Assembly: GCA_963838375.1 (NCBI GenBank)
Contig: CAWIQY010000003.1
Span: 62,001-126,000 of the forward strand
DNA from: DVED01 sp963838375
GTDB lineage: Bacteria; Cyanobacteriota; Cyanobacteriia; Cyanobacteriales; Geitlerinemataceae
DNA length: 64,000 nucleotides
Direction of reading: 5' to 3'
Shown here: one piece after another, positions 54,574 through 61,927 of the stretch
How the letters are laid out: the number at the start of each line of letters is the position of its first letter
Numbering within the stretch: the stretch's first letter is position 1
Notes under the pieces: generated by a model
Database searches by the model: none
The model's input: only the letters and a program-made list of their open reading frames with translations
Told to the model about the DNA's origin: nothing
Position numbers and translations under genes: made by a program

Positions 54574-54882
54574 TTAGCTAGTCCACCAGAAGCCCCGCTC
54601 TCTATTTGGCGGCGATGCAAGGGATTTTTAATCCCGCGCCGACCCAAATGAGAGTCGGGATGAATGGTGGGACATGGTAAACTCAAGGAGTAGGCTCGAG
54701 TTAACCACCGCCTACACAATACGAGCATTTGATTTTTTTATCCGGTGCGGTAGGGCATTCCGTGTCGTTAATAAAGCTTACCGAGTAACCGTTCGCGCAG
54801 CGTCTCCGTAGGAGTTAGCAATAGCTGGTGTTGGTAAGAAGCCCGCGCTCTCCCGCACTTGGGAGCGTCGGGAGTATGTCAC
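54574..54882 (+). mobile_element. 309-bp miniature TnpB-element derivative (copy A)
   Basis: It runs from TTAGCTAGTCCACC to GGGAGTATGTCAC and, read base by base, I see no difference from the copy at 61279-61587. The left ~100 bp equal the left end of the full TnpB element at 57011, and the right ~100 bp match its right end. It encodes no protein. Identity of two copies implies very recent spread, presumably driven in trans. Confidence 0.9.
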
Positions 54883-55020
54883 GCATTTACAGGATCTGGG
54901 AAGCGATCGAGATATTCATCTTTTCTTCCTGCTGGAGACCCTCGGCTCTGCCGATGGGAGGAAAGCAGGGCAGGGTTTAAGTCCTTTCCTGTTTACATTT
55001 TGCGTGGTATAATGTGAGCT

Positions 55021-56214
55021 ATGGTTGAAAAAGCTTACAAGTACCGTTTTTACCCAACACAAGCGCAAGAAAATCTTTTGCGACGGACAATGGGGTGTGT
55101 ACGGAAAGTTTACAACTTGGCGTTGGCTGCTAGAACCGAAGCATGGTACGAAAGACAAGAAAGAGTTCAGTATAAGGAAACTTCTAGTCTTTTGACCAAT
55201 TGGAAAAAGACCGAAGATTTGGATTTTCTCAACGAGGTTAGCTGCGTACCGTTGCAACAGTGTCTGAGACATCTGCAAAAAGCATTTGCTAATTTCTGGG
55301 GTAAACGTGCCAAGTATCCTCGTTTTAAAGCCAAGCGTAATGGTGGTTCGGCTGAATTTACCAAGTCGGCTTTTAAGTACAGAGATGGAAAACTCTGGCT
55401 TGCTAAATGCAAAGATCCATTGCCAATTGTTTGGTCTAGGCTTTTGCCAGAAGAATGTAGTCCATCTACTGTTACAATCAAACTCGACCCTTCTGGTCGG
55501 TGGTTTGTTTCTTTGCTGGTAGAGGACTACACTGTTGAGGTATTGCCACCAACTGATAAAAAGGTTGGTATTGACGTTGGTATCTCTAGTCTGTTGTGTA
55601 CTAGCGATGGCGACAAGATATCCAACCCTAAGCATTTCAATCGGCTGTATAAGAAACTCAAAGCAGCGCAAAAGGAACTGAGTCGGAAAACCAAAGGCTC
55701 TAGTAACCGAGACAAAGCGCGACTTAAAGTAGCTCGAATACACGCCAAAATTAACGATGCTCGTACCGACTTTCTTCACAAGCTGACTACTAGCTTGGTC
55801 AGAGCAAATAACTTGATTGCTATTGAAGACCTGGCAATTAGGAATATGGTGAAAAACCACAAACTTGCTCGAAGTATCAGCGATGCCTCTTGGGGTGAGT
55901 TTTTCCGTCAACTTGAGTATAAATGTGAGTGGTACGGGCGGAAACTGGTCAAAATTGACCGATTTTTTCCTAGTAGTAAGCGATGTAACCATTGCGGTTT
56001 TGTAATGGATAAACTGCCGTTGGATGTTCGTAGTTGGGATTGTCCTAACTGCAACACTAAAGGCATCGACAGAGACATCAATGCTGGAAAGAATATACTC
56101 GCTGCGGGACTCGTAGTGACTGTCTGTGGAGCGAACGTAAGACCCGATAACCATGATGTTAAAGGGCAGTTGCGAAAAACCCGTAAGGGAAGGAAACAGA
56201 AACCTAAGTCGTGA
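55021..56214 (+). CDS. tnpB: IS200/IS605-family TnpB RNA-guided nuclease
   Basis: 397 aa, intact. The N-terminal part starts KAYKYRFYPTQAQENLLRRT. The RuvC-like motifs are Asp in KVGIDVGISSL, Glu in IAIEDLAIRNM and Asp in GIDRDINAGKNIL. The zinc ribbon has CNHCG and CPNC. TnpB proteins are omega-RNA-guided DNA nucleases that help the element persist at donor sites. No tnpA accompanies it, so it moves, if at all, in trans. The element's right end ends about ATGTCAA at 56254, with a CCCCCGACT/CGGCGGG hairpin. The full left boundary is not defined. Confidence 0.93.
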   Translation: MVEKAYKYRFYPTQAQENLLRRTMGCVRKVYNLALAARTEAWYERQERVQYKETSSLLTNWKKTEDLDFLNEVSCVPLQQCLRHLQKAFANFWGKRAKYPRFKAKRNGGSAEFTKSAFKYRDGKLWLAKCKDPLPIVWSRLLPEECSPSTVTIKLDPSGRWFVSLLVEDYTVEVLPPTDKKVGIDVGISSLLCTSDGDKISNPKHFNRLYKKLKAAQKELSRKTKGSSNRDKARLKVARIHAKINDARTDFLHKLTTSLVRANNLIAIEDLAIRNMVKNHKLARSISDASWGEFFRQLEYKCEWYGRKLVKIDRFFPSSKRCNHCGFVMDKLPLDVRSWDCPNCNTKGIDRDINAGKNILAAGLVVTVCGANVRPDNHDVKGQLRKTRKGRKQKPKS

Positions 56215-56217
56215 GTC

Positions 56218-56637
56218 TTAGGAATCCCCCGACTCCGTCGGCGGGAGGATGTCAACCAACAACTCTGGCATATGTTTCTCGATCGACTTAATCCTGTCCA
56301 CCGCATCGTAGTACAAGACAAACAACGCCTCGTAGGGAACTGCTCCGTCAAAACGATGCCAGCTTTTCAGGATGTACTGGTTAGCGATGTCCTCTGGATC
56401 TTCCTCCCAGACATTAACCCGATAGTGAGACGAGCCGATTCGGCACGTTCCCTGAGACTCGAGTGCATCCTTCAACTCTTTCTCGAATTTGTCAGGGGTC
56501 ATACGGGTAACACCTCCCCCCGTCAAAGGTAAATCGGGAGATCCCGGATACGGCTCTGAGATAAAAAGAATTTTCGGTGGGTTGTTGTCCCACTCCGCTT
56601 CTAATTCGCGCACAGCCTCGGCATTAAGATTAAGCAT
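56218..56637 (-). CDS. Hypothetical protein whose C-terminus is supplied by a TnpB element
   Basis: 139 aa from the ATG at 56637, which overlaps the upstream gene's stop by 8 bp (ATGCTTAA), so the two are likely translationally coupled. The body is acidic and soluble (ILFISEPYPGSPDLPLTGGG, KSWHRFDGAVPYEALFVLYY). I recognise no family. The last ten codons (ILPPTESGDS and stop) lie within the right-end hairpin of the neighbouring TnpB element. The native C-terminus has therefore been replaced and the gene is probably truncated. Confidence 0.6.
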   Translation of the reverse strand: MLNLNAEAVRELEAEWDNNPPKILFISEPYPGSPDLPLTGGGVTRMTPDKFEKELKDALESQGTCRIGSSHYRVNVWEEDPEDIANQYILKSWHRFDGAVPYEALFVLYYDAVDRIKSIEKHMPELLVDILPPTESGDS

Positions 56638-56890
56638 CGCTTGAGTTTCTCCACACTTTGAATTTGCAGTCAAACCACTTCTTTCCGATACGCTCAACTT
56701 CAGAATCGAACCCTCCGTACTCCCCAGCGATCTGAGTGCATTTCTTTTCGGCTGAAGGTCGGCTTTCTGCCTGAATGCGCTCGCTCTCCTCTTCTAAGAC
56801 TTCATTGTCCCCTGGAAGATAATCTCCAAACTCGTTTGGCATATAATATATGTGTACTTTTGGGATACTGGCAGCCACTGTGCGACTCAT
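56630..56890 (-). CDS. Small hypothetical protein, coupled to the next gene
   Basis: 86 aa. MSRTVAASIPKVHIYYMPN then an acidic, Glu-rich middle (DNEVLEEESERIQAESRPS) and a short basic end (GKKWFDCKFKVWRNSSDA). No domain is recognised and it has no signal or membrane segment. It lies between two TnpB elements with the previous hypothetical gene, an 8-bp overlap. Such a stranded two-gene cassette could be an island cargo such as a toxin-antitoxin or phage pair, but no motif supports that. Confidence 0.5.
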   Translation of the reverse strand: MSRTVAASIPKVHIYYMPNEFGDYLPGDNEVLEEESERIQAESRPSAEKKCTQIAGEYGGFDSEVERIGKKWFDCKFKVWRNSSDA

Positions 56891-57119
56891 TTCGGGGGCG
56901 ACTCATTTCGGGGGCTGCCTTTTGAATTTACCCACTCGACATAACAATTAGATATCTATTAATGTACTGTTGAGGTCTAAAGGAGTCAATAGTTATGTCA
57001 AATAAGTGGGTTAGCTAGTCCACCAGAAGCCCCGCTCTCTATTTGGCGGCGATGCAAGGGATTTTTAATCCCGCGCCGACCCAAATGCGAGTCGGGATGA
57101 ATGGTGGGATCTTTTGGAC

Positions 57120-57254
57120 TCAGCGAGGAATATCAAACCGCGCTATCAAACTTCGGACTAACTCTGACTTTGACATATTCCGCCTTTTTGCTTCCATCTT
57201 TAACTGTTTTTCTTCAAACTCTGTTAATCGAATTTGCAGGATTTTTGTTTTCAT
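57120..57254 (-). CDS. Ribbon-helix-helix DNA-binding protein inside the TnpB element
   Basis: 44 aa from the ATG at 57254: MKTKILQIRLTEFEEKQLKM then a helix AKRRNMSKSELVRSLIARFD. The short strand ILQIRLT and two helices are the Arc/MetJ/CopG fold. Start chosen so that the protein begins at the strand; a longer frame to 57329 adds unrelated residues. It is divergent from tnpB and separated by 62 bp, so it could bind the shared promoter and repress tnpB and itself. Confidence 0.78.
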   Translation of the reverse strand: MKTKILQIRLTEFEEKQLKMEAKRRNMSKSELVRSLIARFDIPR

Positions 57255-57316
57255 TTTGTACTGAAGCACGTAATCACATCTAGTATAATGGAGGCAGGTC
57301 GAAAAAGGAGATAATA

Positions 57317-58585
57317 ATGAGGTCTGCATACCAGTATCGACTGCGACTAACCAAAAACCAAACTATCGAAATAGAGCGATGGCTGGAAATGTTGCGGTGT
57401 CAATATAACTATTTGCTAGCCGATCGATTTAATTGGTACGAACAAAACCGGACAGCCATCGATTCCTGTCCGTTGGTTTGCCATCTTCCCGAATTACGAG
57501 AAAAGCCCGATTACTACTCGCAAAAACGCTCTCTAGTTCAGTTGAAAAAACATCGTCCCTGGTATGGGGAGATTCAGTCTCAAGTTCTACAGGATTGCGT
57601 TAAGCGGGTAGATTTGGCATTTGGGCGCTATCTCAAAGGTGACTGTAACGGGAAGCGTAGTGGAAAACCTCGGTTTAAAGGGAAAGGTCGCTATCGATCT
57701 TTAACATTCCCCTCGATGGGGTCAAACTCAATTACGGGGAATCAATTAAAGCTTCCCAAGTTCGGGACGGTTAAGCTGGTTTACCATCGTCCGATTCCTG
57801 ACGGGTTCAAAATAAAAACGGCTACGATCTCCAAAAAAGCTGATGGCTATTACGTCACGCTATCGATTCAAGATGATTCGGTTCCAAACACTTTGTCAAA
57901 AGAAGAGGTGGTGAATCCCATCGGGATCGATATGGGGCTAAAATCGTTTCTCATCAAATCCGATGGGACTGATATTGCGATTCCACAATACTACCGGAAA
58001 GCTCAAAAACGATTGAGGAAAATACAGAAATCAGTCAGTCGCAAGCGGAAGGGGAGCAACAATCGACGTAAAGCGGTCGAAAAGTTGGGCAAAGCTCATA
58101 AAAAAGTAGCCGACACCCGCAAAGACTTCCACTTTAAAACAGCTAAACAATTAACCGATAATCATGACTTGATTGGTTATGAAAAACTGAACATCAAAGG
58201 TCTTGCGAGAACGCGACTAGCCAAATCAATCCTTGATGCGGGTTGGGGACAATTCCTGTCAATTCTACAAACCAAAGCTGAAAATGCTGGGTTGCTAGCG
58301 GTTGCAGTGAATCCCAACGGAACATCACAGAATTGCTCGAATTGCGGTCACAAAGTACCGAAAACGTTAAAAGACCGCGTACACTCTTGTCCGAAATGTG
58401 GTTACACGGCGGATAGAGATGTAAACGCGGCGAGAAACATTTTGAAGTTGAGCCACTGCGGTCTTGGGGTCTCCCCAAGTAGAGCAAGTGGCGTGGCGGT
58501 GGGACATCCCGTCAGTAGTAAAGCGAACCAGCGTAACCGTTCGCGCAGCGTCTCCGAAGGAGTTACCGTTGGGTGGTGTTGGTAA
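57317..58585 (+). CDS. tnpB: IS200/IS605-family TnpB RNA-guided nuclease
   Basis: 422 aa, intact, and only distantly similar to the TnpB at 55021. It begins SAYQYRLRLTKNQTIEIERW. RuvC motifs: Asp in PIGIDMGLKSF, Glu in IGYEKLNIKGL and Asp in TADRDVNAARNIL. The zinc ribbon is CSNCG and CPKCG. The last ~40 residues (beyond LKLSHCGLG) are basic and Ser-rich and are encoded within the element's right-end/omega-RNA region. The divergent RHH gene upstream may regulate it. It probably supplies the nuclease matching the miniature copies here and at 2.4 kb. Confidence 0.93.
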   Translation: MRSAYQYRLRLTKNQTIEIERWLEMLRCQYNYLLADRFNWYEQNRTAIDSCPLVCHLPELREKPDYYSQKRSLVQLKKHRPWYGEIQSQVLQDCVKRVDLAFGRYLKGDCNGKRSGKPRFKGKGRYRSLTFPSMGSNSITGNQLKLPKFGTVKLVYHRPIPDGFKIKTATISKKADGYYVTLSIQDDSVPNTLSKEEVVNPIGIDMGLKSFLIKSDGTDIAIPQYYRKAQKRLRKIQKSVSRKRKGSNNRRKAVEKLGKAHKKVADTRKDFHFKTAKQLTDNHDLIGYEKLNIKGLARTRLAKSILDAGWGQFLSILQTKAENAGLLAVAVNPNGTSQNCSNCGHKVPKTLKDRVHSCPKCGYTADRDVNAARNILKLSHCGLGVSPSRASGVAVGHPVSSKANQRNRSRSVSEGVTVGWCW

Positions 58586-58646
58586 GAACCCTCCGCTGCG
58601 CTTCGCCCGCGCTGTACTCATAGAGTCAGCATCGGGAGTATGTCAC
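58500..58646 (+). ncRNA. Predicted omega-RNA scaffold at the TnpB element's right end
   Basis: In TnpB systems the guide RNA overlaps the 3' end of tnpB, ends at the element's right border and continues into flanking DNA as the guide. The right ~140 bp here contain conserved stem candidates (CTCCG...CGGAG-type and GGTGGTGTTGGTAAGAA) also kept in the miniature copies. The guide would begin at 58647. The 5' boundary is only an estimate. Confidence 0.45.
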
Positions 58647-58700
58647 GGAAGCCTTGAGGTTATACCTTCAGGGAAAAGTTGAATTTTGACACTCTCAGGT

Positions 58701-58977
58701 CTAAAGACGCTGAGATTCTAACTTCAACCTAGTTACTTGCTCTACCAGGTTTACACCAAGTAGCGTAGAGGTCACTAGTCCATTAGCGTTACTTTGGGAA
58801 TGCCCTTCCCTAGCTCTTGCAAGATTCAGAATATTGATGGCTGCATTTGTATCTCTATGCAACTCGCAACCGCAACCACAAATGTGAGTGCGAGTTGATA
58901 GAGATTTTTTCACAATTACACCACAACGACTACACTTTTGACTCGTGTAATAAGAAATGCCTTCAAAGAGGTGACCG
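58701..58977 (-). pseudogene. TnpB C-terminal remnant
   Basis: The reading EGISYYTSQKCSRCG, then KKSLSTRTHICGCGC and ELHRDTNAAINILNLAR, is the zinc ribbon and last RuvC motif of another TnpB. The N-terminal three quarters are missing: upstream (toward 59300) the frame is full of stops, with only faint similarity. It lies 55 bp from the intact element, on the opposite strand, and is of a different TnpB lineage. Confidence 0.8.
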
Positions 58978-59836
58978 GGATACTACGCACCGTCACAAAA
59001 AGATACAGTTAAAAGCTTGACAAGAGAGAGAGAGTCAATTAAGGTATAAAACAGTTTGCGAAGATTTCCATCTCGCGGATGACAACACAGAGCTAGGATG
59101 TACGCAATCAATCCTCCAAATTCGCTCTAGCTTTACGAGGTTTTTGGGTGATTACGACATGGGTGTGTCGCTTCTGTGCATCAGTCTACCTAGGCTTCAA
59201 GTCTGTGCTATAGCAATTTTCAGAACTTTTCAATCGTTGGTCAAGATTTGTCAGGGTTGCGATCCTCTGCTGACTTCGGTAGCTGGGACTTCTCACCCGT
59301 ATTGACAAAATTTACATCGATTTAGAACTGCGATATGTCACGGAAGTGCATAACTTCGCAATTAGTAATTCCCTTGATTCCAACACGACCCTCCAAAAGG
59401 GTCAAAATCCCGTTTCTGCCTGCCAGAGTGTACGGTTCGTTTTCATGAACTGACGTAAGCCTTCAGCCGTCGGGTATTGACGCCTGTTTGTTATAGAGGA
59501 TGAATGCAGAATGCCGTTGTTGGCTAAATTCTTCGCCACTGGCAAAGCGACTCCAAGAAAGAATAACTATTAGCTGACTGCTGATTGCTTTTAGTGGCAA
59601 TTTGTGGTGGCAAAAATCAAGAAATCGCTCGTTTTTTTAGATCGATTTCCTGATAGTTTTACATTGCTTTTTCCAGTTTTTGCTATCACAAAAAAATCAA
59701 AAAACGTAGCAATAAAACCTTGACAGGGGGGGGGGTAGAATAGACTAAGATTCTAATAGGTTTACAGAAAAGTTCCACACGAAAATTGGAGAACTTCGGG
59801 AAATCTAAAGTTCTCGATTATTAAGGAAAAAAGACC
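58978..59836. other. Decayed stretch and leader region before the first cyanobactin precursor
   Basis: 859 bp without an intact gene. 58978-59340 may be degraded transposon sequence (a minus-strand piece reads QKRHTHVVITQKPRKARANL). 59385-59490 is a diverged copy of the structured element that follows each precursor gene. 59720-59836 is the promoter and 5' leader of precursor 1. Confidence 0.6.
59720..59746 (+). promoter_or_regulatory. Promoter of precursor 1 with a poly-G spacer
   Basis: TTGACA at 59720-59725 is followed by ten G residues, then TAGAATAGACT. TAGACT 15 bp downstream of the -35-like box is the best -10 match. The same arrangement precedes precursor 2 (TTGACA at 60244, G10) and precursor 3 (TTGACA at 60768, G9). 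G-run counts come from reading the sequence. Confidence 0.65.
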
Positions 59837-59986
59837 ATGAAGAAAAAGCTGATGCCCCAAACCGTGGCTCCCGTGCAGCGCGAAACTTCGGCTACTGTGT
59901 CTCGGGATAGTAGTGCGATCGCACCTTGTGCTGCTCACGGCGGATTTGTTGCGATCGATCCTTTTGCGGGAGACGACGCGGAGTAA
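59837..59986 (+). CDS. Cyanobactin precursor peptide 1
   Basis: 49 aa, from ATG with AAGGA 8 bp upstream. The leader MKKKLMPQTVAPVQRETS up to SAIAP (residues 1-30) is shared by all three precursors. The predicted core is CAAHGGFVAIDP (12 residues, ending in the Pro needed for PatG-type macrocyclisation), then the recognition tail FAGDDAE. The layout matches anacyclamide/piricyclamide-type precursors. The core has Cys1 and His but no Tyr or Trp, so the tyrosine prenylation used by LynF/PagF enzymes would have no target here. Exact core borders are inferred. Confidence 0.9.
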   Translation: MKKKLMPQTVAPVQRETSATVSRDSSAIAPCAAHGGFVAIDPFAGDDAE

Positions 59987-60038
59987 CCCACTCCATTCTA
60001 CCATCCACCCCAAAAAAGGTCAAAACCCGTTTTCTACC

Positions 60039-60112
60039 TGCCAGGGGGCGGAGTTCGCTTCGATGAATTGACGGGCAACCCTCGTCACTTCGGGGCTTTC
60101 CGATACCTGGCA
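60039..60112 (+). ncRNA. Structured element downstream of precursor 1
   Basis: A closed multi-branch fold: TGCCAGG pairs with CCTGGCA at the ends, CGGA with TCCG inside, AGTTC with GAATT, and GACG with CGTC. The unit is copied after precursors 2 and 3 and, diverged, before precursor 1. The role is unknown: terminator, attenuator or RNA processing site. No strong U-run follows. Confidence 0.6.
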
Positions 60113-60243
60113 CGGCCAAGGAAAAGGGTAAAAAAATGGGCAACTGATTGTTTCTAAATCTCTCAGTTGCCTAACAGCTTCGATTCGCTTCTTTCTGGTT
60201 TTATTGCATCACAAAATGTCAAAAAAATGTGGCAATCAAAACC

Positions 60244-60270
60244 TTGACAGGGGGGGGGGTAGAATAGACT
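60244..60270 (+). promoter_or_regulatory. Promoter of precursor 2 with a poly-G spacer
   Basis: TTGACA, ten G residues, TAGAATAGACT. Same architecture as precursor 1. A GAGAACTT/AAGTTCTC hairpin lies in the 5' leader ~40 bp before the ATG. Confidence 0.65.
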
Positions 60271-60360
60271 ACCTTTTAATAAGTTTTCCGAGAAAGTTCC
60301 AAAACGAAAGTTAGAGAACTTCGGGAAATCAAAGTTCTCGATTATTGAGGAAAAAAGACC

Positions 60361-60510
60361 ATGAAGAAAAAGCTAATGCCCCAAACCGTGGCTCCCGTGC
60401 AGCGCGAAACTTCCGCGACCGTTTCTCGTGATGGCAGTGCGATCGCACCCTCTGTTGCACATGGTGCTGCTTACAAAATCAATCCTTTTGCGGGAGACGA
60501 TGCGGAGTAG
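60361..60510 (+). CDS. Cyanobactin precursor peptide 2
   Basis: 49 aa. The 30-residue leader is identical to precursor 1 except Ser26 to Gly (RDSSAIAP to RDGSAIAP is the visible change). The predicted core is SVAHGAAYKINP (12 residues) and the tail FAGDDAE. The core has one Tyr, a candidate for reverse O-prenylation by the enzyme at 62769, plus a Ser at position 1, Lys and His. The core differs from core 1 at most positions, while leader and tail are conserved, which is the signature of a diversifying substrate cassette. Confidence 0.9.
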   Translation: MKKKLMPQTVAPVQRETSATVSRDGSAIAPSVAHGAAYKINPFAGDDAE

Positions 60511-60562
60511 CCCACTCCATTCTACCATCAACCCCAAAACCGGTCAAAACCCGTTTTCCACC

Positions 60563-60636
60563 TGCCAGGGGGCGGAGTTCGCTTCGATGAATTGACGGGC
60601 AATCCTCGTCACTTCGGGGCATTCCGATACCTGGCA
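60563..60636 (+). ncRNA. Structured element downstream of precursor 2
   Basis: The same TGCCAGG/CCTGGCA-closed fold as after precursor 1. Differences fall mostly in loops or leave pairing (AATCCTCGTC for AACCCTCGTC), which supports a conserved structure, though the copies are recent duplicates. Confidence 0.6.
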
Positions 60637-60767
60637 GGGCAACGGAAAAGGGTAAAAAAATGGGCAACTGATTGTTTCTAAATCTCTCAGTTGCCTAACA
60701 GCTTCGATTCGCTTCTTTCCGGTTTTATTGCATCACAAAATGTTAAAAAAATGTGGCAATTAAAACC

Positions 60768-60793
60768 TTGACAGGGGGGGGGTAGAATAGACT
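60768..60793 (+). promoter_or_regulatory. Promoter of precursor 3 with a poly-G spacer
   Basis: TTGACA followed by nine G residues and TAGAATAGACT. One G fewer than the promoters of precursors 1 and 2. Confidence 0.65.
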
Positions 60794-60883
60794 ACCTTTT
60801 AATAAGTTTTCCGAGAAAGTTCAAAAACGAAAGTTAGAGAACTTCGGGAAATCAAAGTTCTCGATTATTAAGGAAAAAAGACC

Positions 60884-61027
60884 ATGAAGAAAAAGCTAAT
60901 GCCCCAAACCGTGGCTCCCGTGCAGCGTGAAACTTCGGCGACCGTTTCTCGGGATGGCAGTGCGATCGCACCTTGTTACGCACCTTCACCGCTATTTATG
61001 CCTTTTGCGGGAGACGATGCGGAGTAA
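60884..61027 (+). CDS. Cyanobactin precursor peptide 3
   Basis: 47 aa. The conserved 30-residue leader is followed by the predicted core CYAPSPLFMP (10 residues, two shorter than the others) and the tail FAGDDAE. The core has Cys1, Tyr2 (prenylation candidate), three Pro and Met. With no heterocyclase gene in view, Cys would probably remain unmodified. Downstream are the structured element, a large hairpin and a miniature transposon, then the prenyltransferase gene after 1.7 kb. Confidence 0.9.
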   Translation: MKKKLMPQTVAPVQRETSATVSRDGSAIAPCYAPSPLFMPFAGDDAE

Positions 61028-61079
61028 CCCACTCCATTCTACCATCCACCTCAAAACCGGTCAAAACCCGTTTTCCACC

Positions 61080-61153
61080 TGCCAGGGGGCGGAGTTCGCT
61101 TCGATGAATTGACGGGCAACCTTCGTCACTTCGGGGCTTTCCGATACCTGGCA
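61080..61153 (+). ncRNA. Structured element downstream of precursor 3
   Basis: Third near-identical copy of the TGCCAGG/CCTGGCA-closed fold, again placed about 50 bp after the stop codon. Confidence 0.6.
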
Positions 61154-61226
61154 CCGGGAGGGGGAAGCCAGACGGTTGGGGTAGAGTCTTTCTCGACCCC
61201 CAACCTGGCTCTTCCCCCCACCTCCC
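61154..61226. repeat. Large imperfect inverted repeat after the precursor array
   Basis: GGGGGAAGCCAG and GGTTGGGG on one side face CCCCCAACC and CTCTTCCCCCC on the other, around a ~15-nt loop. It is likely a REP-like dispersed palindrome or a strong terminator for the precursor transcript. Confidence 0.7.
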
Positions 61227-61278
61227 CCACTGGATAAACGAGCATCAGCCAGCAGGCGGCTACCCCAAGCATATTTCC

Positions 61279-61587
61279 TTAGCTAGTCCACCAGAAGCCC
61301 CGCTCTCTATTTGGCGGCGATGCAAGGGATTTTTAATCCCGCGCCGACCCAAATGAGAGTCGGGATGAATGGTGGGACATGGTAAACTCAAGGAGTAGGC
61401 TCGAGTTAACCACCGCCTACACAATACGAGCATTTGATTTTTTTATCCGGTGCGGTAGGGCATTCCGTGTCGTTAATAAAGCTTACCGAGTAACCGTTCG
61501 CGCAGCGTCTCCGTAGGAGTTAGCAATAGCTGGTGTTGGTAAGAAGCCCGCGCTCTCCCGCACTTGGGAGCGTCGGGAGTATGTCAC
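61279..61587 (+). mobile_element. 309-bp miniature TnpB-element derivative (copy B)
   Basis: Apparently identical to copy A at 54574-54882. Its right end abuts the last codons of the broken RAYT gene (reading KSKEV), so it truncated that gene. Confidence 0.9.
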
Positions 61588-61828
61588 CTCTTTGGACTTC
61601 GGTTTATATCGCTGACAAAAGCCCTTATATTTCTTGGCACAGTCCTCCAAACTACTGCCGAGTTGCAGAAAAGCTGGATGCCACTGGGTCAATCCGTCAT
61701 CGGTCAAGCGTTCGTAGCTGCCATAGTTCCCGAACTCATAGAAGAAGGTAGAGCGCATTTTTGCCGCTTTTGGGTTGCCATGAATGTAACGCAAGGTATT
61801 GAAAACGCGATGTGCAACTTTCCAATCC

Positions 61829-61927
61829 GCCCTCACCCTAAATCCCTCTCCCAACTTGGGAGAGGGACTTTGAAAAAATCTTGCTCCCCTTCTCCCAGCT
61901 TGGGAGAAGGGGCGGGGGGATGAGGGC
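61829..61927. repeat. REP-like palindromic block 1 in the RAYT gene
   Basis: GCCCTCACCCTAAATCCC and CTCTCCCAACTTGGGAGAGG, then CTTCTCCCAGCTTGGGAGAAG, ending GGGGGATGAGGGC. Two internal palindromes lie between complementary GCCCTCA.../...TGAGGGC ends. A very common cyanobacterial repeat. Confidence 0.85.

Larger units (their letters stand above)
57011..58646 (+). mobile_element. Full TnpB-only IS605-type element with RHH gene
   Basis: 1636 bp from TTAGCTAGTCCACC to TCGGGAGTATGTCAC. The boundaries are fixed by comparison with the three miniature copies, which share both ends. It contains a minus-strand ribbon-helix-helix gene and a plus-strand tnpB but no tnpA. TTAG, common to all four left ends, may be the element's first bases or the target/TAM left outside it. 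Confidence 0.82.

Noticed and set aside
54916..56154. 412-codon open frame on the minus strand
   Set aside because: Entirely antisense to the intact tnpB at 55021. Low-complexity Phe/Ser/Thr translation, no family.
59726..59741. TAGAAT as the -10 box of the precursor promoters
   Set aside because: Only 10 bp from TTGACA, too close. TAGACT (15 bp) fits better, though still short of the usual 17.
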